Assembly: GCA_008477525.1 (NCBI GenBank)
Contig: SPDT01000010.1
Span: 992,001-1,056,000, forward strand
Direction: 5' to 3'
DNA from: Hypomyces perniciosus
Lineage: Eukaryota > Ascomycota > Sordariomycetes > Hypocreales > Hypocreaceae
Length of the DNA stretch: 64,000 nt
Shown: piece by piece, positions 11,335 to 24,200 of the stretch
Layout of the letters: every line of letters begins with the position of its first letter
Position numbering within the stretch: position 1 is the stretch's first letter
Program-made: the position numbers and the translations under genes
Notes under the pieces: model-generated
The model's database searches: none
What the model saw: only the letters and a program-made list of their open reading frames with translations
What the model was told of the DNA's origin: nothing

Positions 11335-11585
11335 TAACACCGTCAAACCACTGCAATAGTGGCCAGTCCAGCGTTAACATAATAGATACCCCCAAAAAAT
11401 GAAAGTTTAAATTGCGATGAAACAAAATAATTGCAAAATGCTGCTGCCAAACACTCGCTTTTTGCGACACTTCAACTCTCTGCATTAAGACGCTACTACA
11501 ACAATCCACACTTTCGTTGTTCGGTGCCGAGGAGCTCTACCAGGCCACCAGAACAAAGAGGTGGTGTGCCGAACAAAGTGTACAA

Positions 11586-12262
11586 TTAAATGTTTCCAAT
11601 CTCCGCCTGGAGATCCTCCAGCTCCTTCTGTAGGGCCGCATGCTTCTTCGCCATCTCCTCGTATTTCTGCTCCCATTGGTCCCGCTCGTTCTCGAGGGCT
11701 TGCACTTTGCGCTCAAAGTGACCGGCCTTGACGTCGGTTTGTCGAAGCCTGTAGTGATGAATGTCAGCGTCATGGTGGCGTGGGAATGTATGGAGGCAGG
11801 TGACGGGGACAAGGGGACAGGGTTTGAAGAGATCGCCGCTTATACATACTTCTCGTTAGCCTCCCGAAGGGTCTTGTCAGCATCCTCTGCCTCCTCCTCT
11901 AGCAGCTGAAGACGCCGTTGGAGGGTCTCGTTCTGAGTTCCATGCACTTGGCCCTCATCAGCCGCCTTCTTGAAGTCCTTGATGGCCGTCTCAAGCTTCT
12001 CGACCTCGCCCTCGAGAAGGCTGTTCTTGTGCTGCAGAGAGGTGATTTCCTGCTCCTTGGACAGGTTCTCTTGCTCCAGAACCTTGACCTTTGCTTGAAG
12101 CTCCTCGACCTTGGCGGTAGCCTCATCAGCCTCCAGACGGAGCGAGTTCATTTTCTAGCCCAACAGTATTAGCTATTGTTCGGGTTTGATTTGCCTTTTC
12201 ACATGGGGCAGGGGCATAGACGAGACACAGAAGGGGGGCCTCACGTCCTTGATGCGATCCAT
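11586..12262 (-). CDS. tpmA: Tropomyosin
   Basis: Actin-filament coiled-coil protein that stabilises formin-built cables and contractile rings, supporting hyphal tip growth and septation. Exons 12262-12245 (six codons, MDRIKD), 12154-11850 and 11748-11586 give 161 residues, the normal length of short fungal tropomyosins. The whole protein is an uninterrupted heptad coiled coil without prolines: KMNSLRLEADEATAKVEEL, then KVKVLEQENLSKEQEI and so on to LQAEIGNI. The tiny first exon is supported because it completes the conserved MDRIK start that is needed for head-to-tail polymerisation, and because the GTGAGG donor and CTAG acceptor keep frame. A second intron separates REANEK from LRQTDVK. It shares a divergent promoter with the securin candidate. 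Confidence 0.93.
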
Positions 12263-12820
12263 TTTGTGCGATGTGGTTTGGGTCAAGGTCAGTCGAGCAG
12301 AGAGTTGTAGTTGAGAGTAACGGGAAGTTCGGTGAGGATTCAAGATGTTAAAAGAGGCTGAAGTTGAATGAGTCTAGAAAGGGGGTGGGGTAAAGGAGTC
12401 GGGAACCTCTTATTCGATGCCCCTCCACGAAGCTCTACCAGCCTCCAGGTGCCTGCCCTGCCCTGTGCTGTAGTACCTAACCTAGTTGCTTGCGGCGGTT
12501 GTGCCCCGCATAGCATCTCGTCACGTCCTCGCAGGGGCTGATTGGTTGGTGGTAGACACCGTCAAAGTCCACGGTCACCGTTGTGGCCGTTGCCTAGCCA
12601 ACGCCCTAATCTCTGTACATGCCAGTCTCTAATACGACGCATTCACGATCCATCACCAGACAATTCCATCCTTGTTCGGTCGGCATGTACTCCTAAGATT
12701 GGGCTGTCAACAATTGCCCATCTCAGACCTCCTATTTTATAGACGGCATTTCGTCTTTCTTGGGAACTCATCAACAACCGCAATTAGCAGGATATCGAGG
12801 AAGACTGTCAACAACGAGCA
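12263..12820. promoter_or_regulatory. Divergent promoter region, tropomyosin / securin candidate
   Basis: About 560 bp between two divergent ATG codons. It must carry both promoters. I see GC-rich short segments and no recognisable coding exon or well-defined factor site. Confidence 0.45.
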
Positions 12821-14221
12821 ATGCTCGCCGCGCATCGCGACCAGGAGAACCTGGTGCTCAGTCACCAGGTTCCTACCAAGCAGCAACCAAAGACACCCGG
12901 AGCAAGATACCCGAAAACACCATTGCGGTTTGGTCGAAATGACGAGAATGCGCCAACTGCTTTTGCTGGAAAGAGTGCGATCAAAGGAGCGGCCAATCTT
13001 GGAGGGAATGATAAGCTGATCCCAGAGGGAACTGGCGCGCGACAAGTCCTGTTAACTCCCACCGGTATGTCTTTTCGCTACGAACGGCCTCTGCTCCCAG
13101 GTTAACTAACAACTTGTACAGAGCCCCAAACACGAGCCGTGTTGGGCAACAAAACTACAAATGCCAAGGCTAGAATTGGGCAGAGCCAGGGAGTCGGAGT
13201 GAAAGACAGGGTGAGGGAGATCGAGAAGTCACAGGTCAAACAGACAACAATTCAGAAACCGAAGCAGAAACAAGCTGAATTGGCCCCCCGACGGCTCATT
13301 TTCGATGCCAAAAACATCCAAGCGCCGGACCAGGAAGAGCCTGAATATGCCCCTCCCCGACCGGAGGCACTACCTTATCAGTCTGACATCCTGCCAGAGG
13401 GCGGCCTCACGTTTGAAGGGCTCAAGAAGGAAAATCTCATGAGAGGTTACTATCAACATTTCTACAACCCTGTGGACAAGAACGGCATGTCAAGGAGGGA
13501 GAAGGAGTTCAACGATGAAATGAAAGTTGTCATGGAAAAAGCCATGGGACGTAACGACCGAGATACGGAAGAGCTAACATGGAATACCGCTGACATCCCC
13601 GAGGAGCCCGTCCCTTCCCAGAAGAAAAAGTCAAGCAAAGTCGTGGCCACAACTAATTATGTCGACAAACGATCCAGGGACGTTCATCAGAGACCCCCTT
13701 CAACCCTTTCTTCTCGACGAGCTGTATCGGCCTTGGCAATTCCATCAGGAACGTCAGGCATTGCGGTACGGCCTTTAGCGTCCAGTGTTTCAGCTAGGAA
13801 GCCTTTGACATCATTAATTCGCGGACACAAGTCCATTAAACCCGCCATTAGACCACAAAGTGCCTGCAATGGTGCCTCTCCAGGGGAGGCAGCATCAAGA
13901 ACAACGATTGGGTATACCAAAGGCAGGTCAGCATCGTCTATCCTCCATCACCGTGGAGAAACTATCCCGAGTCGACCGTGCCGAACAACAAAGGCGGCAC
14001 CCTTTATTGCCAACGACGAAGCATCCGAACTGACAATTACCCCTGCTCGTCTCCGACAGGGAGTGTCAAACAAAGAGTTAGTTTCAGGGGACCACACTCG
14101 CCCCCAGTTTTTATCAATTTTTGATAAAGACGATGATGGGGAACTACCACAAATCAACATTCCCTACCAGGAATCAGAGAATGAAGAAGATTTTGAGCTG
14201 AAGCTCGATATTCAATTTTGA
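12821..14221 (+). CDS. Securin candidate (Cut2/Pds1-like) with a destruction box
   Basis: Securins hold separase inactive until the anaphase-promoting complex degrades them. Exons 12821-13064 and 13122-14221 give 447 residues, mostly disordered. At residues 86-95 lies RAVLGNKTTN, a textbook destruction box (RxxLGxxxxN), and its K-x-T-N ending resembles the second D-box of fission yeast Cut2. Further securin-like features are an N-terminal QENLV/DENAP pair of degron-like motifs, several TP sites, and a mid-region EPEYAPPRPEALPY resembling the acidic-aromatic EYxPP segment of Cut2. The C-terminus is acidic (SENEEDFELKLDIQF). Securins diverge fast, so this rests on motifs and layout; another APC/C substrate with similar composition is possible. 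The intron (13065-13121) sits just before the D-box. Confidence 0.55.
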
Positions 14222-15842
14222 GGAATATCCAATTCTTAAGTTTTGGGGTCTAGGAAAAGCCACTGGTAATACGACAGAGAGTTTGACTGGAGTTGGTGGT
14301 AATGGGATGTTATGCATGCTTGGTTTTGTTGTGCTTGTCTGTAGTACCCTGTACTCATACCTTTCTTCATTAGTGCAAAAGGATAGGAAGGATATCATAG
14401 GCAGCAAGTACACAGCCCTTGTTTATTTTATCGGGTTTCTCTCTATATCTGGACCCAAATAACTGAGATGTCTCTTCTGTGGTTGGGTTTCAAACACTGC
14501 CATGTTCACGCCGACCTACTCTGGACATCAAATTCCACACGCTGCCATCCCAAACTCCGTTAAAAATCCCTAACCCTATCACCTGTATCCCCTCGTCGTC
14601 TATAGAAGGCGTTTGTCTCAGGAGTTGCGTTGCGATTCTTCATCAGTTATTGGGCTGACCATGAAGCTTAGTGAATTGCCTGCATTACCACCCTGGCTCG
14701 CGACATTGTTATTGATGCCAACCTAACCACTCCTCTCTGTTTCCTCTAGAACGCCCTCCTCGGACGGTTGTTGAATAATATGAGCTCTTGACGCCAACAA
14801 GATGCTCAACGTAGCATCACCCATCTTGGTCAAGCCACGCAAGCGATGCCCGATGACAGGTCTCATGACATCCCGTAATCCTTAATATAGGTCATCCGAT
14901 AGATATCATAATCCCTTACAGTCGGGACCACCGGCACTCTTTGCATACTCTTAGAAATCGAGACCTCAAATTGTAATGACGATATGTACTAATGTAGTTG
15001 AAGGGGTCGGTCACTTCAAATATATAAAGGAATTGTCCATAATGGCATTGTATAACATATATGTACATAATTGGCTCTACACATTCGGCAATTTTGTATT
15101 CCGCTTAAATCACCATCTCCAGATGAGGCGTGTAAGCCTCATGCACCTTGCCAGTACTGTTCCAGACGTTGGACACGTGCCAGCCAGTTGTGAGAGCACT
15201 GGGGCTGGTTGCTCCTCGGGTCTAAGATGTAGATGAACTCGTAGTTGCGGGCGATCTAGTGTTTGGCTGCAAGCTCTAGTGTCGGATGAAGGATTTTACT
15301 TTCTGAAAGAGACTTATTAATATATAGCACTTTCATGGTCCTTTTACATCACTTCACTTCACCTTGCTTGACACACCATGCGTACGGATAATTGTAACCC
15401 CATTCCGGAATCCCAACGTACGCTGCGACTTGGGTAACCCACTTGCTAAGTTAGCCAACAAGGATCCTCATTGTCCCTTAAACTCTGTGGCAGACATTCA
15501 ACTTCTCACCTTCTCGTCAAAGCATTTTCCGCACATCAACACTCGACTCGTCGGCCGCAGATCGCGTCATCCATCGCACTGCGGTCGCGAGCCCCGTGCC
15601 AACTGGTCCATTAGCTTTTTTATGACCCACCTCCCGCTATCGGCGGAGCACACGCTGTCGACGCTCACAAACCGCCAATTTCCGGGTCGCTAGGTCGCGT
15701 GAACTGTCTCCTGGCGCGTACCATATCGCTAACCACCCGCGAGAATCACATACAAACTCATTCATGGTGCATACTGTATGAGCCAGCACGAGGTATCATG
15801 ATTGCTTCACGGCACGAGATATAGCAAGAGCGCATCGACACG
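14222..15842. other. Intergenic region upstream of set1
   Basis: About 1.6 kb. The proximal part is probably the 3' region of the securin candidate; about 15360-15842 looks like the promoter and leader of set1. Open frames in this region have no composition or motif that suggests a protein. Confidence 0.45.
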
Positions 15843-18800
15843 ATGACTCGCCCGCCGCCTGGCGTGAGCTTCGCGCAATTCTTTCCTAACGCTCCCAAAG
15901 TCAAGGCCGAGGCCCAGGGACGGGCTGATCGTGAGCGATCGAGACGAAATATTCCAGCGTCTGACTCGCTGCGAGAGCCCACCACCACATTGGACACTGA
16001 CGCGAATGGTGTCTCCCGACCCGTCCTCAACGGTGCTTCATCAGATGCCCCTCATCCCCATACCGATGACAACGAATCGTCGCCTGGAGACATGCCCAGC
16101 ACGGTTGGCTCCACAAGCTCGCATACTAGCTCTGCATCTTCAATATTCAGCAGTTCCACGCAACTATTTGCGACAGGTGCCTCATCTGGGCCCTCAATGA
16201 GTGTCACCCCTCTGGCTTCTACAGACTCACCTTCCTCTATACCGGCACCCGCGAAGTCAGAGATGTCTACGCCCCTAGCCACCGATCGGGTCTCGATACA
16301 AGCCTATCAAAATGCTATGGCCTCCGTTCATGAGAACTCGCAGTCGGATAACTTTCCCTCGATTGCCCGCATCCCAGCTCGAGAATCCATGCCGTCGGTT
16401 AAAGGCCTGAAGTGCACATATGACCCGCTCCTCGATCGATTACGCAACAAGGGTGTGAGCAAAAATACAAAACAGGCTTACAAGGAATTCGGCTTGGTAC
16501 GTATAAATATACATTCTCCCCGCAATGGGGGGACGTCATCCTCTTTGTGCACTCATGGCTAATGTTTGGACAGGAAGATGACGCCCCCCCTGCGGATCCC
16601 CGCCTAACAAAGGCGGGAGGTCGGCTCGGATACATCAATACCGACTACTATTTGCCCAAAGCACGCTTAAGACATGCTCCCGAGAACCTCAAACCATACC
16701 CTTATGACCCAAAAACGTCCGTGGGTCCTGGTCCCCCGACCCAGATTCTAGTGACAAGATACAACCCACTGGTGTCATTTAACAAAGTGACAGCTATTTT
16801 CGCGACTTTTGGTGAAATTGCTGAAAGCAGTAACAAAATGCACCCTGATACGGGTAGCTATCTTGGCTTTGCTACGATTCGATATCGCGATTCTAAACGC
16901 CCAGATCGCCCACGTGTATCTGCCATTGAGGCTGCGAGACGGGCCGTTCGCACCCGTGGAATCAAAGTCGATGCCGATCTCGTCAAGGTGGAATATGATC
17001 CTGAGGGTCGCAAGAGCCGTCGTATGTTGGAGGAGGTTTTGAAGAGGGACAGGGAAAAAATAGCAAAGGAGGCATCCCGACCAAAAGTACCTCCAACCGG
17101 TCCCAAGTCAACGACAGTTCCGGGCTTCGTGCGACCTCCACCGACAGCACCAAAGGGTCCGGCGGCGCAGCGCCAACTTCCAGTACCAGGACCACCACAA
17201 ACAAGCACACCCCTACTACCATCACGGTCACTTACTGCGGTTGAAACACAAATCATCGCCCCGCAACTCTCCAACGAGCCCTATATCTTTGTTGGCAGCG
17301 AGAGCGTTCCTACCTTGGCTAGTATAATACCTCATATGAAGAAGCGCCTGAAGAATTATGGATTCGAAGATGTTCGCCTCGACAAAACTGGGTTCTACAT
17401 AGTTTTTCGCAACTCGTTTACCGGGCGAACCGAGGCAGAACGATGCTTTCGAGCGGTCAATCACACAGAATTCTTCAACTACAACATGGCAATGCAGCTC
17501 TGTTTACCTCGACCAACCCATTCGCATTCCACACGGAAACCGAGTCCCAGTCCTGAAAGATCTTCTGGGAAAGATCACCGATCAGGAAAGGCGGAGTTGG
17601 ACAGAATACGCCGGGAAGAGGAAACGGATCTCGAAGAAGAAAGGAGACAAAGAGCTAAAAATTTCGACCCGGTTATTGAGGCTGTGGAAGTGGTCCGACG
17701 AGAAATGACTGAACATTTAATCCGTCATATTCGCACCCAGGTCGCCGCACCAGCATTGGCCGATTTCCTTGATCCTGCCAAGCATATCGCCAAGAGACGA
17801 AAACTCAACATAGAGCCCCCAGAAGCAGATGATGATGACTTTATCTTCAACGGCGGAAACGAGAGCCCGAGGGTGGGAACTCCAAACTCGAGAGCAGATC
17901 CAATTGAGAGTCGAACAGGTCGTTTCGAAGCGAAGGCACTACCAAGGATACGCAAGACCAAGGTAAAGGGTCAGGCCCATCGCAGCGCCTTTGTCGATCC
18001 TTTTGCTCGTAAACGGGCGTCTGTGACGCGCCCCGCGTTCCGATCACTACATCATCGCCTAAAGAGCATGGATAGCGATTTCGAGTCTGATGATGACACC
18101 GATGCGAGAGTGTTTGCTGTCCATGATACCGAAGATCCGGAGTCACGGCCACGCAGTCGTATGAGTACCGATGATGAAGCTTCTAAGGATGACTTTGGAC
18201 AATGGGGTCCAATAGAAGATGACTCTATGACAGAGGTCAGCTTGAATGTTGATGGGTCGCTTGCCAAAAAACGGAAACTGGAGCCTTCGATTGAGACATC
18301 CTTGAAGCGTCAAAAGAAGTCGGATGAGGAGCTATTTGGAGTCAAGGTTGATCAAATTGACGCAACTTTCAAAGCCCCAGAAGATTCTGAGGATGCTGGT
18401 GCAGAGCCTGAGGTGACCGAGGAACTAGAAAGCAGTGTCTCGCGCGCTGAGACACCAGTGTCACAAACCGCCGCAAAGGGACCAAAAAAGAAGGCCGCCA
18501 AGATCAAAAAGAAGACCAAAAAACAACTGTTCGAAGAGCGAGAGGCTCTGAAAAAACAACAGGAAGCAGAGACTCAACGGGATGAAGTGGTTGAGCCACC
18601 GAAGACTGTGACAGAGGAACCAGTAGAAACTAGGCTGGTGACGGAGACAGAGAAATATGACGAAAAACTCTTTGCAAGGGAGCCTCTGATAGCGGCGCTG
18701 ACGTTCCCAGACGGATTCAAGCCCGATACCGCTTCATTCGCAGATTTAGGCCTAGGTTCCAATGACATCCCTGATCTCACTAAACTGCAAAAGAGATTCC

Positions 18801-19718
18801 AGATTGGGGAGATTGGCGATCCGGAACTTTGGTTGTGGAAACGCAACCGTGTCAGGGAGCTCAACTCGTCAGATGGTGCCCTGGGTCATCCAGTTGCTAT
18901 CAGTGGTTACTACGTGCCGAATCCAACAGGTTGTGCGCGGACCGAAGGAATCAAGAAGATCCTCAACTCGGAAAAGTCCAAGTATCTACCACACCATATC
19001 AAGGTGCAAAAGGCTAGAGAAGAACGAGAAGCAATTTCCAAGAGAAGTGGCAAGGATGCTGCGGCGGCGGCGAATGAGGCCGCGAAGCTGACTGCAGAAA
19101 AATTGATCGCGAAGGGCAACTCTCGAGCAAACCGAGCGACCAACCGTCGATATGTGGCCGATCTCAACGACCAAAAGAAGACACTTGGCCAGGACTCCGA
19201 TGTGTTCAAATTCAACCAGCTTAAGAAGCGGAAGAAACCCGTTAAGTTTGCCCGCTCTGCCATCCATAACTGGGGTCTTTATGCAATGGAGAACATCAAC
19301 AAGGACGACATGATTATTGAGTATGTCGGCGAGGAGGTGCGCCAACAGATTGCTGAGATCCGGGAGAAGCGTTATCTCAAGAGCGGCATTGGTAGCAGTT
19401 ATCTGTTCCGGATTGACGACAACACCGTAATTGACGCCACGAAGAAGGGAGGCATTGCCAGGTTCATCAATCACAGTTGTATGCCGAACTGCACAGCCAA
19501 GATCATCAAGGTGGAAGGCAGCAAGCGAATTGTCATCTATGCTCTCCGTGACATTGCCATGAGTAAGTTGCTTATGTTTCCATGAGGATATACGAAGGCT
19601 AACGGATTCTCCAGACGAAGAGTTGACATACGATTACAAATTTGAGCGAGAGATCGGCAGTTTGGACCGCATTCCCTGCCTCTGTGGTACAGCAGCGTGC
19701 AAGGGGTTCCTTAATTGA
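15843..19718 (+). CDS. set1: Set1, histone H3 lysine 4 methyltransferase of COMPASS
   Basis: Catalytic subunit of COMPASS, methylating H3K4 at active genes; in filamentous fungi it also affects secondary-metabolite loci. Exons 15843-16496, 16574-19562 and 19615-19718 give 1248 residues. Visible domains in order are a disordered Ser/Thr-rich N-terminus, an RRM-like domain (about 277-370, [17 protein letters not shown]), a long charged middle with KR-rich nuclear signals, the N-SET region (about 980-1060, [16 protein letters not shown]), SET (about 1107-1228, with NHSCMPNC and the catalytic YDYKFE) and post-SET ([13 protein letters not shown]) at the extreme C-terminus. The last exon supplies the essential YDYKFE and post-SET cysteines, so the final intron (19563-19614) is well supported. 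Domain order and the C-terminal position of SET match Set1 rather than Set2 or Ash1. Confidence 0.95.
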
Positions 19719-20520
19719 TGCGCCTCCCTTTCTAGTATTTTGGTCAGTCTTGGTATCGGACAAGTTTTATGAAGGGAGCTCGGCCTGGTAGTCGAGCGAG
19801 CGGAAGAGAATATGAGGTGGCAACAGCAGAGCATCTGACTGCTTATTGTGTTTATTTTATTTCGATGTTTGATTCGGCCCCTTTTACCGCCTGCTTTCGT
19901 CACATTCAACTATACGGCATGCATACAGGTTGAGTCTGGGGATAGGTTCTTAGGAGACAACAAAAGTGAATTGCTTTGGATCAATGGCTGGGTGCGGCGT
20001 TGGGGGTACAGCAAAGCAAACGCGGGTCGATGTTTGGAACCAGGTGGCAAGCAAGAGGGCCTCTGGCAGTTATGGAGCAACCCTATTTTAGGAGGAAAGA
20101 TAACAAAGAAGGGATACACAGGAGGCGTGGAAGTGGTTTCACCCTACTTCGTGTGTCTTTAATTAAGTGACAGGGACGCCCTGATTATTTTGTACATATA
20201 TGCAATGGAGTTGCTCAGCGAGGGGGGCAAGGGCTGGTGACGGCGTAGAAAGTCGGTGCCCTTCTGTCAACAGTGGGAGGTTGGGAAGATGTGTAGTGTC
20301 GTCTTGATCATCTCACAAGCGACTGCCGCTCAACTCGGCTATGATCAATCACAAGATGCAAAGCTCTCGGTGCTGCGATTGTGCCAATAGTAATATACCC
20401 AACTAGTGATATAAAACGCTTCGCTCCTCTATTAACACAAGAATTAATTATTTGACAAAGGTGCAACTGATCAATATTGCAACAGCATGTTAATCGAGGT
20501 TTTGTCTGTTTCAATTCCAG
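19719..20520. other. Convergent intergenic region, set1 / unknown gene
   Basis: About 800 bp between convergent stops. It contains 3' untranslated sequence and no supported gene; overlapping short open frames here lack protein-like composition. Confidence 0.4.
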
Positions 20521-21223
20521 TCATCGGTCTCTGCGTCGCCCCTGAGAAGAACCATCACCTTGAGGTGCTCGAGGTCCCAGCATCCAATCCTGCATGGCAA
20601 GCCACTCGCTCCAGTTGGCTTCTGCAGCTTGGATCTCTTTCTCTGTAGTCCCCTGGAGAGGCCGTAAGAAGGGAATGATCTGGCCACCCTCCATGTCATA
20701 GCTAGCCTTGACCTTGACCCAGGTCTCGCTCTTCGCGGCGAAGAGATAGTTTCTCCGCTCGTTTTCGTGAATGGCACCGATACCGGCGGCCCAGTCATCG
20801 CCAAAGAAGCCGTGAAGGATAGGCAGAGAGTCGAACCCCGTGGCGACGAGGCGGCGGACGTAGGGGACCAGAGAGGTGTCAGAGGCTGTCGGGGATTGAG
20901 CCTGCTCGGCTGAAGGAGTAGGATTCTTTTGAAAAGGTAGCTGGATATTGATACTGGCAGCAACAGCCTGAACGGCATTGGTATGCTGAGCGTGGTCGTG
21001 GAAGAAACGAAGGCAGGACTGATACTTGGGATACCAATCAAATATGTCGAACTGTGTTTCCTGAAATGGCTGGACAAAGTCGTTAGTTCTTGTTTGGAGC
21101 GTAGGAATGAGTGTGGGCCCTCTACTAGCCAGAATATCCAACTGGCTCAGAAAGTCGAGGTGGATATCAAATGGCAGTCAGATGGAGCTAGATGTATAGG
21201 AGACTTACATGTTGAAACGACAT
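20521..21223 (-). CDS. Conserved-looking fungal protein of unknown function
   Basis: Two exons, 21223-21209 (MSFQH) and 21141-20521, give 211 residues. The start follows a CACC context, and the intron has GTAAGT and CCAG ends. The protein is soluble, with no signal peptide or membrane segment. It is rich in aromatic residues, with segments that look structured: PFQETQFDIFDWYPKYQSCLRFF, broken by Pro-rich DNA-like spacer residues, then YVRRLVATGFDSLPILHGFFGDDWAAGIGAIHENERRNYLFAAKS, and a final WSEWLAMQDWML. The combination of HGFFGDDWAAGIG and NERRNYLFAAK looks like a conserved core, and I believe similar uncharacterised proteins occur in other Eurotiales, but I cannot name a domain. No function is proposed. 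Confidence 0.7.
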
Positions 21224-24200
21224 GGTGACCAATTTGAGGACAGGATTCCTTCAAAGTGGACGTGGAACTCCTTGCTAAGCCAAGGGACCACCGTATAATA
21301 TATTCTGGAGGTCCTATCTCGATGAGGCGAACATAGACGAATGGAGATTGGGCAAATAATTAGTGAGCCCGATGTTCTGGACTTGGTTGGACTGATTTTG
21401 TCCACCTGATCTGGGGCTGATTAGCCAGAGTTTGTGGGTCAGTAAGGGAGTGTACCGTGAATCAATTCGTTCTAATTATCGGAACGACGACTATCGTGTC
21501 AGATACAATCGTTGTGGCCAGGTGGGAGACGCAAGTCTGCCACGGGACTCATTCATCCACCTGCTCACCTGTTTGCTTACAGCCTCAGCAGTATATATTC
21601 AGAGCAAAAGGACCCAGAAAAAAAGATCACATCAATACGCCCTGGACTGGTAGAGACCAGTAGTCGGTTCCCTTGTTTTGGGGTGGGATGTGATGGTGTT
21701 GAAGTTCTTTTTTTGTTTTCAAAAAGTAATGTGTATGTATTTATTGTTTTGCCATAAAAGACTCATTAGGAGTGCTAAGGCCAGCAGGAAATATGCCAGT
21801 GTTGAGTGAGGAGGGGAAGAGTGTCGTACGTATATCATGCAGGCAAAGCCAACCAATACCAGTCAGTAGATGGCCAACCCCTGTTGCACTATGCTATTCA
21901 GACAGATGTGGACAAAAGTAAAGGCTCGGAGGTTGGACTAAGACCAATGGGATGCGGAAATTGGAAGCGGCTAGTAGATCGAAAGATGCATCCTCAGCGA
22001 ACAGGGAAGTGGAGGAGGCTTTGGTGCGGAGATGGGACATGTCTCAGCAGAGATCTGCCGCCACTGGGTAAGGCAGCATCTAACCACCCACCTAGTGCCT
22101 TGATGAATGGAGACAATATGCATGTTGTACAACCCTGACTGACGGACTGTCCTGTTATGTTGACGGGCAGTGGAGATCGGCAGCATGTCTGGAATCGTGC
22201 ATACAGGGCCAGTCCAAGTTCCATCCTGCTAGTCCCACAGCTGCCGCAGATGGCCCTTTGTCTCTATTCTTTGTACGGAGTAGCGCGCGTGGAAATCCAT
22301 GTTGCCTATTAATAACAGCCATCAGCGTGAGTATTCGGGGAATAAATATTTACAACGCAGTTTGAACAAAATACCATAATTCCCCATTGCTAGTCATTGG
22401 CTAGTCCAGCCTCGGATGCATCATGAATGCCCTCTTGGAATATGGGAGGCACTGATATTCCATGGACCACCCACCTGTAAATATGCTTCCGGGATACAGA
22501 AGAGAGGAGAGGGTGCAGGCTTGGAACTGATTCCACACGATGATGCTGGGAACTCAAGATGCCTAGACAAGGAGGTTTATAGAGGGTCCACTTGCCACTA
22601 TTGTGCCTGCCAGGGGTGGCAAAAGGCCTGCGAGTCCCAGCACACCTGTTTCGGATCCCATTCAACTGACAATTCATGAGCTCGTACGAGGAGTACTCGT
22701 AGTGGCAATGTCAGGGGAGGGGCATCGTGGGTCGCATTACCAACCTGTGGCAAGGCAAGTATGCAGCCGCCTTGGCCTATGTACTACAAATGTTGCCAGA
22801 GCACCGCACCGCACCGCACCGCACCGAACCTCATCGCATCGGCACTTGATTGACGTACACGCGAGATGTCGGTAGTGCTAGCCTATGAGATTAAGAAAAG
22901 GGGGAAGGGGGGAGAGGGGGAGGGGCAAATGCCCAGAGAGAACAAACCCGAGTGGGCCAGCAAGTTGGCCGCTCGTAAGTCATCCACTCGTAAATTGCTC
23001 GATAAGGAATCGCCAGTGGTGACTGAGCCTAACATGTGTAGACTCGGCTTCGTTGAAACAGCAATGACACCCCGCCAGTTCAGGTGGTCTGGGATTACCC
23101 AGCTTGAGACTGATGGTGGGATGGCCGTGGTGAAGATCCAAGAGGCCTGCGGGTTGGCCGTATTGAAAGTCCCCCTCTTGCTCAGCAGAACAGAACCAAA
23201 AATTCCATAACAAACGCCGTTCAAGGAAGTAACCCACGTCCCATCATGCACATCAGAACTGCCGCTAGCGTTTTCTAACGAGGCTCTAAAAAAGCACCTC
23301 GTCCTGCTGCTGTTAGCGAGCACTTGTAACTTGACTGTTGATATGCAGGTTTGCTTGCGTACGGAGCACTAGTAGTATGCCACCGCGGCCTCTAATAGTA
23401 TACCGACCGACATGACTCAGCTCAAGAGGACAAGGATGAGTGAGCTTTGGAGAAGGGAGACCACTTGCCTGGTAAGGCAGAAGAACAGGGCAGGACAGGG
23501 CGTGAGGATGTCGCCGACAGATGCAAAGCTGGCGAACCGTTGCGGCCATCGCTGCAATGGGCCGAACATCTGGCATCTTGTTGGTCATAGTGGGGCCGTT
23601 TTCAGCTCTGGTTGACCAGAACCCATGTCTTTCATTCCCTCCAAGCTCAGCCTCCTTTTACCCTTCCTGTGCCAACCTGCATGCAAGAACCTGCATCGCC
23701 GCCCATCTTGTGATGCTGACTCCGTGCTCCTGGTCGTGAGCCTTGCGTCTAGTGCGTATTAGGTTAGCCAGGGCTTGCCCGGAATGTGGCGGTGGATCTC
23801 AACGTCTTTGGAAATGAGGCAGGCGACCTTGACAAGCGGGGTGGTCACATGTACGAGTACACAAAGGAAAGAAGCAATCGCAATGGCAGGCGCCAAATAC
23901 CATCAATGAAGGGGCAGTCGACTTCAACTAATACTAATACTAACTTATATTACTAGTAGTACCAGGTCAGGTATCCCTACTACTACTCGTAGGCTTCGGC
24001 AGTGCTAATGGATCATACATATACCTACGTTGTCATATTTGGCAGGCTATGCCATAATGGTAAATGTCTGCATAGATCGTCTGCAGACGACAAGATTAAT
24101 CTGAGATGGCCGACCACCAATAGACAGCCATAGCCGCCCACCGTCACAATCTCAAATCACTCAATTCCCGGCGTACCGTATACAGTACCCCTGCACCGTC

